From: Dyella acidiphila
Lineage (GTDB): Bacteria > Pseudomonadota > Gammaproteobacteria > Xanthomonadales > Rhodanobacteraceae
Direction: 5' to 3'
DNA: 64,000 nt
Assembly (NCBI RefSeq): GCF_014863405.1
Contig: NZ_JACZZA010000007.1
Coordinates: 1 to 64,000, forward strand
Of this stretch, positions 49,696 to 57,347 are shown in pieces. Both the position numbers and the translations under genes were made by a program. Under the pieces are notes generated by a model. It saw nothing but the letters and a program-made list of their open reading frames with translations. It searched no databases and was not told the DNA's origin. How positions within the stretch are numbered: position 1 is the stretch's first letter; each line of letters starts with the position of its first letter.

Positions 49696-49763
49696 GCGAA
49701 GGCGTGCGCTATGCGATCGAGGATATAGCCGAGATTCGCCTGATGGTGATGCGCGAGTCGTAA
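49696..49763 (+). pseudogene. Duplicated 3' end of the aldehyde dehydrogenase gene
   Basis: It reads in frame as REGVRYAIEDIAEIRLMVMRES and then TAA. It differs from the true gene end (49311-49378) at only a few bases. It has no start or ribosome site and is a by-product of the local tandem duplication. Confidence 0.88.
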
Positions 49764-49908
49764 TGCGCATTCCCTCGCTTTCGTAGGTTGGGTTGTAACC
49801 CAACATTCCCGCACGTTTCGTTGGGTTACAACCCAACCTACGGAAGCGGTGACGGTCAGCTTTCCAGCGCCATCACCGAGGCTCCCACTGCCCGCAGCCG
49901 GTTCACAT
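49763..49908. repeat. 146-base duplicated unit, copy 2
   Basis: The counterpart of 49547-49692. It contains hairpins at 49783-49804 and 49820-49841, and its last ~50 bases are the real 3' end of the AraC-family gene. Confidence 0.85.
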
Positions 49909-50797
49909 CGCGCAACGGCGGTGCGCCATGCTGGCGGCTGTATTCGCGGCTGAATTGCGACGGGCTTTCATATCCCACCCGGTGCGCCGCGGTGGCGACA
50001 TCGCAGCCTTCGGTCAGCAGCAGCCGGCGTGCCTCGTGCAGACGCAGCACCTTCTGGTATTGCAGCGGACTCATCGCGGTGATTTCGCGGAAATGATGGT
50101 GCAGCGAGGAGGCGCTCATATTCACCAGATTGGCCAGGTCGCTGATGCGCAGCGGCTTGTTGTAGTGCAACTTCAGCCACTGGATGGCGCGCGCGATCTG
50201 CTGTCCCTGGCCGCCGTTGAGCGCAATCTGCGCCAGCCGCGCGCCCTGCTCGCCGGTCAGCAGGCGATAGATCAGTTCGCGCTCGATCAGCGGCGCCAGC
50301 AAGGGCAGGTCCTCGGGTGTGTCCAGCAGGCGCACCAGGCGCAACAGCGGGTCGAGGATCTCGCCGTTGACCGGGCTCAGCGCCAGGCCGCGCGCCGTGG
50401 CCGGCCTGGCCGGCTTCAGCTCGGACAGCCATTCGCCGATGCGCACCGGATCCAGCCGCAGCGTGAGGCACAGACACGGCTGCTGGCGGCTGGCGCGGAT
50501 CACCTGGGCCGATACCGGCACGTCGATGGAACTGATCAGGTAATGCCCGTTTTCCTGCTCGAAGCGCTCCTCGCCCAGAAGGATGTGCTTGTTCCCCTGC
50601 AACAGCAGGCCCAGGCAGGGCTCGTACATGGCGCAGGTACGGTCGCCGGGGCTGTCGGCGCGGAAGAACGACAAGGCCGGCCAGGCGGTGGGCCAGACCC
50701 CGTCGGCCTGGGCGTATCGTTCAACGAGGGCTGTCAATTCCTCGCGATCCTGTTCCAGGCGCGAAGACGCCATTTCTGGCTTGAGCTGGCTATTCAT
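49856..50797 (-). CDS. AraC-family transcriptional regulator
   Basis: The protein has 313 residues. The N-terminal part (~20-190) is the AraC_N type cupin (CAMYEPCLGLLLQGNKHI, HYLISSIDVPVSAQV). The C-terminal ~100 residues hold two helix-turn-helix units, RISDLANLVNMSASSLHHHF and GCDVATAAHRVGYESPSQFS. Start ATG 50797 (MNSQLKPEM). It is divergent from a zinc alcohol dehydrogenase 180 bases away. Regulators of this subtype commonly control such a neighbouring YahK/YqhD-type aldehyde reductase, so this pairing is likely. Confidence 0.9.
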   Translation of the reverse strand: MNSQLKPEMASSRLEQDREELTALVERYAQADGVWPTAWPALSFFRADSPGDRTCAMYEPCLGLLLQGNKHILLGEERFEQENGHYLISSIDVPVSAQVIRASRQQPCLCLTLRLDPVRIGEWLSELKPARPATARGLALSPVNGEILDPLLRLVRLLDTPEDLPLLAPLIERELIYRLLTGEQGARLAQIALNGGQGQQIARAIQWLKLHYNKPLRISDLANLVNMSASSLHHHFREITAMSPLQYQKVLRLHEARRLLLTEGCDVATAAHRVGYESPSQFSREYSRQHGAPPLRDVNRLRAVGASVMALES

Positions 50798-50977
50798 GGG
50801 GATGCAAGGGGGCTCTGCGGGAAATCGCAGATTGCCTGTTCCTGCAAATCTTGGCGAGTGCGCGGTGCTCGGGTTTGCAGGATCGGGCAAGCATCTCGCA
50901 GGATCCGGCTACACGGATGCGCAGGCCGGTTCGCATACTTTCGGCCTGCCCCACCCTCTACCCCTCCGGAGACACCC

Positions 50978-52039
50978 ATGACAGTGAGCATCCGTGGTTA
51001 TGCCGCGCAATCCGCCAGCACCCCGCTGGCGCCGCACAGCTTCGAGCGCCGCGAGCCGCGCGCAGACGATGTGGCGATCGACATCCTCTACTGCGGCGTG
51101 TGCCACTCCGACATCCACCAGGCCCGCAACGAATGGGGCAACAGCGTGTTCCCGGTGGTGCCGGGACACGAGATCGTAGGCAGGGTCACCGCGGTCGGCG
51201 CCCAGGTCAGCGGCTTCAAGCCGGGCGACCTGGTCGGCGTAGGCTGCCTGGTCGATTCCTGCCAGCACTGCGATGCCTGCGCGCAGGGCCTGGAGCAGTA
51301 CTGCAAAGAAGGCCCGACCTTCACCTACAACAGCACCGATCGCCATGACGGCATGCGCACCTACGGCGGCTATTCCGAGCGCATTGTGGTGTCGCAGAAG
51401 TTCGTGCTGCGCATTCCCGACGGCGTCGATCCCAAAGCCGCGGCACCGCTGCTGTGCGCCGGCATCACCACCTGGTCGCCGCTGCGTCACTGGAAGGTCG
51501 GCAAGGGTCAGAAAGTGGCCGTGGTCGGGCTGGGCGGCCTGGGTCATATGGGCCTGAAGTTCGCCAAGGCGATGGGCGCGGATGTCACCTTGTTCACCCG
51601 CTCGCCGGGCAAGGAACAGGAAGCGCGCCGGCTCGGTGCCGATCATGTGGTGCTGTCCACCGATCCGCAGCAGATGGCCGCGGTGGCCGGCAACTTCGAC
51701 TTCATCCTCGATACCGTGCCGCATCAGCACGACCTCAATCCGTACCTGGCCACGCTGAAGCTGGACGGCGTGCACGTGCTGGTCGGCCTGGTGGAACCGA
51801 TCGATCCGCCCACGCATGCCGGCAACCTGATCTTCGGCCGCCGCTCCATCGCCGGTTCGCTGATCGGCGGCATTCCGGAAACCCAGGAGATGCTGGACTT
51901 CTGCGCCGAGCACCAGATCAACGCCGACGTGGAAATGATCAACATCCAGGACATCAACGAGGCCTACGCACGCATGCTGAAGAGCGACGTGCGCTATCGC
52001 TTCGTGATCGATGTGGCCTCGCTGGCCAAGGCGGCCTGA
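50978..52039 (+). CDS. Zinc-dependent alcohol dehydrogenase (CAD/YahK-like)
   Basis: The protein has 353 residues. Catalytic zinc ligands lie in GVCHSDIHQ and VPGHEIVG. The structural zinc site is CQHCDACAQGLEQYC, and the Rossmann motif is VGLGGLGHMGLKFA. The sequence is closest to NADPH-dependent aldehyde reductases such as YahK. ATG 50978 has CGGAG six bases upstream. It faces away from the AraC regulator that probably controls it. It ends before a symmetric hairpin. Confidence 0.93.
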   Translation: MTVSIRGYAAQSASTPLAPHSFERREPRADDVAIDILYCGVCHSDIHQARNEWGNSVFPVVPGHEIVGRVTAVGAQVSGFKPGDLVGVGCLVDSCQHCDACAQGLEQYCKEGPTFTYNSTDRHDGMRTYGGYSERIVVSQKFVLRIPDGVDPKAAAPLLCAGITTWSPLRHWKVGKGQKVAVVGLGGLGHMGLKFAKAMGADVTLFTRSPGKEQEARRLGADHVVLSTDPQQMAAVAGNFDFILDTVPHQHDLNPYLATLKLDGVHVLVGLVEPIDPPTHAGNLIFGRRSIAGSLIGGIPETQEMLDFCAEHQINADVEMINIQDINEAYARMLKSDVRYRFVIDVASLAKAA

Positions 52040-52054
52040 GCGACGCGCCTGCCC

Positions 52055-52090
52055 GCAACGGCCCGGCTAGCGCGCTAACCGGGCCGTTGC
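52055..52090. terminator. Symmetric hairpin between two convergent genes
   Basis: GCAACGGCCCGG and CCGGGCCGTTGC form a near-perfect 36-base palindrome. It lies 15 bases after the dehydrogenase stop and one base before the stop of the facing PI-PLC gene. No long T tract is present on either side, so termination efficiency is uncertain. Confidence 0.6.
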
Positions 52091-52091
52091 A

Positions 52092-53246
52092 TTACCAGGT
52101 ACTCGGATCGCCGACCGTGCCGACGTTGAGCTGGATCGCGATCGCCACCGGCATGGCCAGGTCGTACGACGGCGAGTCCACGTTCTGGTGCAGCTCGGAG
52201 CGGTAGTCGTCCACGTAGACGATATTGATCTGCGGATCCTTGGCCGAGTTGTAGCTCTGCTGATCGGCCCAACGGGTTTCGTTGGAGAAAAAGCTGGCCA
52301 GCGCGGGATTGGCGTATTTGTCCGCGTAGTCGATGGGATCGCCGCCGATCGACTGCGGCGTGAGCGTCCACGACAGCAAGTGCAGCGTGCTGTCCACGCC
52401 CAGCGGCGCGTCATCGGTCCACTGCGGGGCATAGCCGCTGGGCACGATCCAGTTGGAATTGGGCGCGTAGTTGTAGCTGCTGCGATGGACCAGCTTGTCG
52501 TATTGATTGGGCAGCATGCCTTTGAAAATGCCCCAGTCTTCGACATAGATTTTATTGGCGTACTGGTCGAACAGGTAAATATTGTTGGCCGGGGCAATGT
52601 ACTTGGGCGCGAGCACAAAGAAGCCCGCCGGAAACGCATCCTTGCTCAGCAATCGCTTGGTGACATAGCTTTCCTGCGCCGTATCCAGCGCACCGTCGTA
52701 GAGCACCGCCACGCGCGAAAAAGCGTTGCCGCTGCCGTCGGTCAACAGCTTCTGGTAAGGCGCATCGAACAAATTGATCTCGCCCTGTGTATACGGCACC
52801 AGCAAGCCCTTGAACTCCTCGGCGATCTTGTTGATCAGCTGCTGGTGCGCCTGGTCGCTGAAGTCGGCGAAGTGGGAGATGTTGAGGATCACCAGTTCGC
52901 GATCCGTTTCATCGAGCTCCGTAAAGAAGTCGCGAATCTGGCGCAGGATGCCCTGCTCGCCGGTAAGCATGCCGCCGTAGTACAGCGCACCGTGATAGGT
53001 GGTGAACTGCTGGTCGCCCAGGTATTTCGGCCGCAGATCGAAATAGCGGATGCCGCCTTTCAATTGCGAATTGACGTCTTGCCGCTGCGTCTTGGACAGC
53101 GCATTGGTCACCGCCTTTTCCACATAGCAGCCCGAATCGTGCGTACCGGGCAAGGCAATGCGACGCAGGGGCCGCTCCGGAAACGGGCCTCTGACTTCGT
53201 CAGCATTGACTTGTTTGTTGTTGAATAGCTGCGTCATCCAGGGCAT
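52092..53246 (-). CDS. PI-PLC X-domain protein (copy B of a tandem pair)
   Basis: The protein has 384 residues. Phosphodiesterase active site of the PI-PLC X/TIM-barrel type: H36 in ALPGTHDSGCYV, D70 and R72 in RYFDLRP, and the second histidine H85 in TYHGALYYGG. ELVILNISHFADF forms a barrel strand. No signal peptide or membrane segment is visible, unusual for bacterial PI-PLCs. It starts MPWMTQLFN and ends VGDPSTW, exactly as its paralogue does with small changes. ATG 53246 has GGAGG five bases upstream. It is downstream of copy A by 84 bases. Confidence 0.85.
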   Translation of the reverse strand: MPWMTQLFNNKQVNADEVRGPFPERPLRRIALPGTHDSGCYVEKAVTNALSKTQRQDVNSQLKGGIRYFDLRPKYLGDQQFTTYHGALYYGGMLTGEQGILRQIRDFFTELDETDRELVILNISHFADFSDQAHQQLINKIAEEFKGLLVPYTQGEINLFDAPYQKLLTDGSGNAFSRVAVLYDGALDTAQESYVTKRLLSKDAFPAGFFVLAPKYIAPANNIYLFDQYANKIYVEDWGIFKGMLPNQYDKLVHRSSYNYAPNSNWIVPSGYAPQWTDDAPLGVDSTLHLLSWTLTPQSIGGDPIDYADKYANPALASFFSNETRWADQQSYNSAKDPQINIVYVDDYRSELHQNVDSPSYDLAMPVAIAIQLNVGTVGDPSTW

Positions 53247-53330
53247 AGCGGCCTCCCGTTCGGCATGATTGAGTGAGCGATAGCGTATTGATCGGGACGC
53301 GGCGCGCCGTTGCACGCCACGTCGGCTGCG

Positions 53331-54470
53331 TTACCAGGTGTTGGGATTGCCCACGGCGCCCACGTTCATGCGGGCCGCGATCGCCACCGGCATCGCCAGA
53401 CCGTTCCAAATGGAGAGTGGGTTGTTGTGTTGCAGCGATTCGTAGTGGTCCACATAGATGATGTTGACCTGCGGATCCTTGGTGGCGTCGTAACTGGTGC
53501 CGTTGGCCCAGCGCGCCGGATCGGAGAAGAAATCGGCCAGGAACGGATTGGCGCGATGGTCGGCGTACCAGATAGGTTCGCCGCCGCGGAACTGCGGCGT
53601 CAGCGTCCAGGACAACAAGTGCATGGTGCTGGCGACGCCCAATGGGGCGTTGTTGGTCCAGTTCGGCGCAAACGGGTGTGGCACCACCCAGTTGGCGTTC
53701 GGTGCGTAGTCGTAATGATCGCGCTGGATCAGCTTGTCGAACTGATCCGGCTTCATGCCGGTGTAGAAGAAGTTGTTGTCGAGATTGGCTCGGTTCGAAT
53801 ACTGGTCGAACAGGAAAATATTGTTGGCGGGGCTGATGTATTTGGGCGCGACCGTGAAAAAGCCCGGCGGTAGCGTCCCGTTCTGCGCAGCCTGCGTCAC
53901 GAAGGGGTCGATGGGCGTATCCAGTGCGCCGTCGTACAGCACCACCACGCGCGAGCGCATGGTTGCATTCGCATCGCGAAGCAGGCTGTGGTACGGCGCA
54001 TCGAACAGATTGATGGCACCTTGCCGATGCTGTACCAGAATGTTGCCGAGCGTGGCGGTGATCGCGGTGATCAGCGCGTTGTGCGCCGCCGGACTGAAAT
54101 TGGAGAAGTGCGAGATATTCAGGATCGCCAGTTCGCGATCGTTCGCCTGCAAGCCGGCGAAATAGGCCTGGATTTGCTGCAGGATCCCGCCTGCCCCGGT
54201 CAGCATGCCGCCTTCGTACAGGCCGCCGTGATAGGTCACGAACTGGCCGTTGCCGAGGAATTTCGGCCGGATATCGAAGTAGCGGATACCGCCCTGCAGC
54301 TGCGTGCCGATATCCTGCATCTGCGTCTTGGAAAGAAAGTTCGACCAGGTCTGGTCGACATAGCAGCCCGAATCATGCGTCCCCGGCAGGGTGATGCGAT
54401 TGAGGGGGCGTAGCTGGAATGGGCCTCTAGCTGGATCGGTGGTGTTGAAAAGCTGGGTCATCCAGGGCAT
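53331..54470 (-). CDS. PI-PLC X-domain protein (copy A of a tandem pair)
   Basis: The protein has 379 residues, similar to the next gene along its whole length. Active-site residues: H32 in TLPGTHDSGCYV, D66 and R68 in RYFDIRP, H81 in TYHGGLYEGG. It shares the start MPWMTQLFN and the end VGNPNTW with copy B. No signal peptide is seen. Such enzymes cleave phosphatidylinositol or related phosphodiesters with formation of a cyclic phosphate; the true substrate is unknown. It arose with copy B by gene duplication (inferred). Confidence 0.85.
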   Translation of the reverse strand: MPWMTQLFNTTDPARGPFQLRPLNRITLPGTHDSGCYVDQTWSNFLSKTQMQDIGTQLQGGIRYFDIRPKFLGNGQFVTYHGGLYEGGMLTGAGGILQQIQAYFAGLQANDRELAILNISHFSNFSPAAHNALITAITATLGNILVQHRQGAINLFDAPYHSLLRDANATMRSRVVVLYDGALDTPIDPFVTQAAQNGTLPPGFFTVAPKYISPANNIFLFDQYSNRANLDNNFFYTGMKPDQFDKLIQRDHYDYAPNANWVVPHPFAPNWTNNAPLGVASTMHLLSWTLTPQFRGGEPIWYADHRANPFLADFFSDPARWANGTSYDATKDPQVNIIYVDHYESLQHNNPLSIWNGLAMPVAIAARMNVGAVGNPNTW

Positions 54471-54613
54471 GGGCTGTCCTCGCGTTCGGCAGGAGTGAAG
54501 GAGGCGGTGTCGCCCTCACTTGAACGCGGCTGGCAGCTGCTTGTGAATGAATGCCCTGCGCATGACCTGCTTGCACGCCATGCGCGCAAGCAGGTCCGCA
54601 TAAGGATTGCGCG

Positions 54614-55372
54614 CTACGCGGCGCCATTGCGGCTGGGCGGCGCGTTCCAGCCCATCAGGTTGTACAGGTGATACGTCAGGCGGCCAATGTATTCATGCAT
54701 GGCCAGGTCGGTCAGCGAGACATTGGTGGCGTTCGGCCAGTAACTGAAACGCACGTCGACGTAGTCGCCGCGTATCGGTGTGACGTTCATGCCGAAGTGG
54801 GTGAAGTACAGCAAGGCGCGGTCCATATGCGCGGCAGAGGTGACCAGCAGTTCCTGCTCGGGTCGGTAGTCCTGCAGGATCGGCCGCACGAACTGCGCGT
54901 TCTGCCAGGTGTTCATGCTGCGCGATTCCTGCAACAGGTCATCGCGGCTGACGCCCATCGCCGCCAGCACGTCGGCATAAGACGCCGCTTCCGTCATGCC
55001 GTTGCGGAACGGATCGCCGCCGCTGATCACGATCTTGCAATCGTTGCCGCCCTGCTTGCAGGCGCGATAGAGGGTATAGGCCTGGATGATGCGGCCATGG
55101 GCGAACAGGGTCGGCCTCACTTGCGAAGTGCCGCTGACGCGCACGGTGCCGGCGCCGAGCAGGACGATGGCGTTGCGTTGCGCCCAGGTCACCGTGGGCG
55201 GCGTGACATACGGTGCCTGCAGCCGCTTCAGCAATAGCGCCGGCAACGGCCCGCAGCCCGCGGCCACGAACAGCACCAGGGTCGCACCGTAGAACGTCCA
55301 CTGGCATCGGCGCCAGCGCAGCATGCCGAAGGCGGTACCAAGCAAAGACAGCAGCAGCAACAGGATCAACAT
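54614..55372 (-). CDS. YdcF-like (DUF218) membrane-anchored protein
   Basis: The protein has 252 residues. Two hydrophobic helices at the start (~2-18 and ~25-45) are followed by the DUF218 fold: NAIVLLGAGTVR, CKIVISGGDPFRNGMTEAASY and SRSMNTWQNAQFV. LLVTSAAHMDRALLYF lies near the end of that fold. The family includes SanA and ElyC, linked to envelope homeostasis. Start ATG 55372 (MLILLLLLS); the longer upstream start has no signal. It is divergent from the YigZ-type gene, 90 bases away. Confidence 0.87.
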   Translation of the reverse strand: MLILLLLLSLLGTAFGMLRWRRCQWTFYGATLVLFVAAGCGPLPALLLKRLQAPYVTPPTVTWAQRNAIVLLGAGTVRVSGTSQVRPTLFAHGRIIQAYTLYRACKQGGNDCKIVISGGDPFRNGMTEAASYADVLAAMGVSRDDLLQESRSMNTWQNAQFVRPILQDYRPEQELLVTSAAHMDRALLYFTHFGMNVTPIRGDYVDVRFSYWPNATNVSLTDLAMHEYIGRLTYHLYNLMGWNAPPSRNGAA

Positions 55373-55462
55373 GCCGGTTCGTTCCCATGAAAGAATGCGC
55401 AGCGTAACGCAGCCCGTGCGCAACCGAGCCAGGCTGCGACCACCCCGCACTTTGCCGAGCCG

Positions 55463-56050
55463 ATGTTACATACCCTTGTCGCCCCTGCCCGCCACAGCGA
55501 GGACATCCGCAAAAGCCGCTTCCTTGCCCAGGCCGCGCCGGTGGAAACGCCGCAGCAGGCGCTGGCTTTCGTGCAGGCCGTCAGCGACGCCGGCGCCACG
55601 CATAACTGTTGGGCCTACCGCATCGGCCAGGAATACCGTTTCAACGACGATGGCGAGCCGGGCGGCACCGCGGGGCGGCCGATTCTGCAGGCGATCGAAG
55701 GGCAAGGCATCGATCGCGTGGCGGTGGTGGTGACGCGCTGGTACGGCGGCATCAAGCTGGGCGCCGGCGGCCTGGCCCGGGCCTATGGCGGCACCGCCGC
55801 CGAATGCCTGCGGCTGGCGGCGCGCACGCCGATCGTGGCGATGGTGCAGCTGGGCTTGTGTTGCGATTTTGCCGAGCTCGCGCGGATCAAGGCACGCTTG
55901 AAGGAATTGGGCGCCGAGCTCGAGCAGGAACAGTTCGAGGCCGATGGTGCAAGACTGCAATGGCGTTTGCCCGAGCAGCAGTTGGAAGAAGCGAAGCTGC
56001 GCATCGTCGACATCAGCCGCGGGCGCAGCGAAGGCTATCTGGTCGATTGA
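55463..56050 (+). CDS. YigZ/IMPACT-family protein
   Basis: The protein has 195 residues. The UPF0029 signature is clear: SRFLAQAAPV, the HNCWAYRIG box, FNDDGEPGGTAGRPILQAI and VTRWYGGIKLGAGGLARAYG. A C-terminal ferredoxin-like domain (LCCDFAELARIKARLKELG) completes it. Eukaryotic IMPACT controls translation through GCN2; the bacterial role is not settled. It stands alone on the plus strand. Confidence 0.93.
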   Translation: MLHTLVAPARHSEDIRKSRFLAQAAPVETPQQALAFVQAVSDAGATHNCWAYRIGQEYRFNDDGEPGGTAGRPILQAIEGQGIDRVAVVVTRWYGGIKLGAGGLARAYGGTAAECLRLAARTPIVAMVQLGLCCDFAELARIKARLKELGAELEQEQFEADGARLQWRLPEQQLEEAKLRIVDISRGRSEGYLVD

Positions 56051-56173
56051 TTCGGCGCGCCATCGAAACGCCTTTTTTCGGCCTTTCGCGCTGCATCCGC
56101 CCGATCCACACTGCCCGCTTCGATACGCAACGGATGCAGGCGGGGGCCTGCCCGCGCGAAGGGGATGGATGCC

Positions 56174-57271
56174 ATGCAACGCCTGCCCGGCCTGGACCTG
56201 TTGCGCGCCATCGCGATCGTGTGGGTGATGCTGTTTCACTCCTGGATCGTCGACGGCAACCTCGGCGCGCTGCAGCCCGTGGCGACGTACGGCTGGATGG
56301 GCGTGGATCTGTTTTTCGTGCTCAGCGGTTATCTGATCGGCTATCAGTTGCTGCGGCCGTTGAGCCAGGGCATGCCGCTTCACTGGCGCACGTTCTACCG
56401 GCGCCGTGCTTACCGCATCCTGCCGGCGTATCTGCTGGTGCTGGCGGTCTATGTGTGGTTTCCGGCCTGGCGCGAAGCACCGGGGCTGCAGCCGGCGTGG
56501 CAATTCCTGACCTTCACGCTGAACTTGCTGATCGACTATCAGCACAACGCTGCCTTCTCGCATGCCTGGTCGCTATGCGTGGAGGAACAGTTCTACCTGG
56601 CCTTTCCACTGCTGGCGTGGCTGTTGACGCGGCGGCCGTCGCTACCGCTGACCGTAGGCGTAAGCGCCGCGGTGGTGGTCGGCGGCATGCTGATTCGCGA
56701 CTATGCGGCACGCCACGGCCTGGATTATCTGCAAACCATCTACTACCCCACCTATTCCCGGCTCGACGGCCTGCTGGCGGGCGTGGCGCTTGCCGCCATC
56801 CAGGCGTATCGCCCGCAAGCATGGCGCTGGCTGCAGGCGCATGCCCGGCAGGTAACGGCGATCGGATTGGTCATCTGTGCTGCCGCAATCTGGCTGTTCC
56901 GCGACCGCCTCGCCCTGCTTCCCAGCGTGTACGGATTTCCATTGCTGTCGCTGGGCCTGGCCTTGCTGGTGGCCGCAGGCGCAGGCAGCGGCAGCTATGG
57001 ACGCTGGCGCGTGCCCGGCGCCGGCTGGCTGGCCGCCTTGTCCTACAGCCTGTACCTGAGCCACAAGCTGGCCATGCATGCGGTGTGGTTATGGCTGGCC
57101 GCGCATCCGGCGGTGCATGGCCCGGCGGCATTTGCGCTGTATGCGCTGGCCATCCTTGCCCTTGGCGCCCTGCTCCATTACGGCGTGGAATGGCCCTTCC
57201 TGCGCCTGCGGGACCGCCGTGCCGCAGCCGCGCCGGCCGCCGTCACGCCGGCGGACGCATCCGCCGGGTAA
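56174..57271 (+). CDS. Membrane acyltransferase (OafA/YrhL, acyltransferase-3 family)
   Basis: The protein has 365 residues and about ten transmembrane helices. Family features are LPGLDLLRAIAIVWVMLFHS near the start, with the catalytic-type histidine in LFHSWIVDG. LFFVLSGYLIGYQL, FYRRRAYRILPAYL and the AWSLCVEEQFYLAFPLL box follow. These proteins O-acylate sugars in the envelope. ATG 56174 is preferred because AGGGG would abut the ATG at 56165. It lies 76 bases before the ABC exporter gene. Confidence 0.9.
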   Translation: MQRLPGLDLLRAIAIVWVMLFHSWIVDGNLGALQPVATYGWMGVDLFFVLSGYLIGYQLLRPLSQGMPLHWRTFYRRRAYRILPAYLLVLAVYVWFPAWREAPGLQPAWQFLTFTLNLLIDYQHNAAFSHAWSLCVEEQFYLAFPLLAWLLTRRPSLPLTVGVSAAVVVGGMLIRDYAARHGLDYLQTIYYPTYSRLDGLLAGVALAAIQAYRPQAWRWLQAHARQVTAIGLVICAAAIWLFRDRLALLPSVYGFPLLSLGLALLVAAGAGSGSYGRWRVPGAGWLAALSYSLYLSHKLAMHAVWLWLAAHPAVHGPAAFALYALAILALGALLHYGVEWPFLRLRDRRAAAAPAAVTPADASAG

Positions 57272-57347
57272 GCTGGGTTGCTTGTTGTCGATTGAATCGA
57301 CTCGCGCCAGCCCCATCTGAATCCGGTCCTGTCAGCGGCGAGGCCCC

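Larger units (their letters stand above)
49379..49855. other. Repeat-filled gap between two convergent genes
   Basis: 477 bases without an intact gene. From left to right: a short spacer, a 140-base element with terminal inverted repeats (49404-49543), the first copy of a 146-base unit (49547-49692), and a copy of the aldehyde dehydrogenase 3' end (49696-49763). The second copy of the 146-base unit runs into the AraC gene (49763-49908). Confidence 0.85.
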
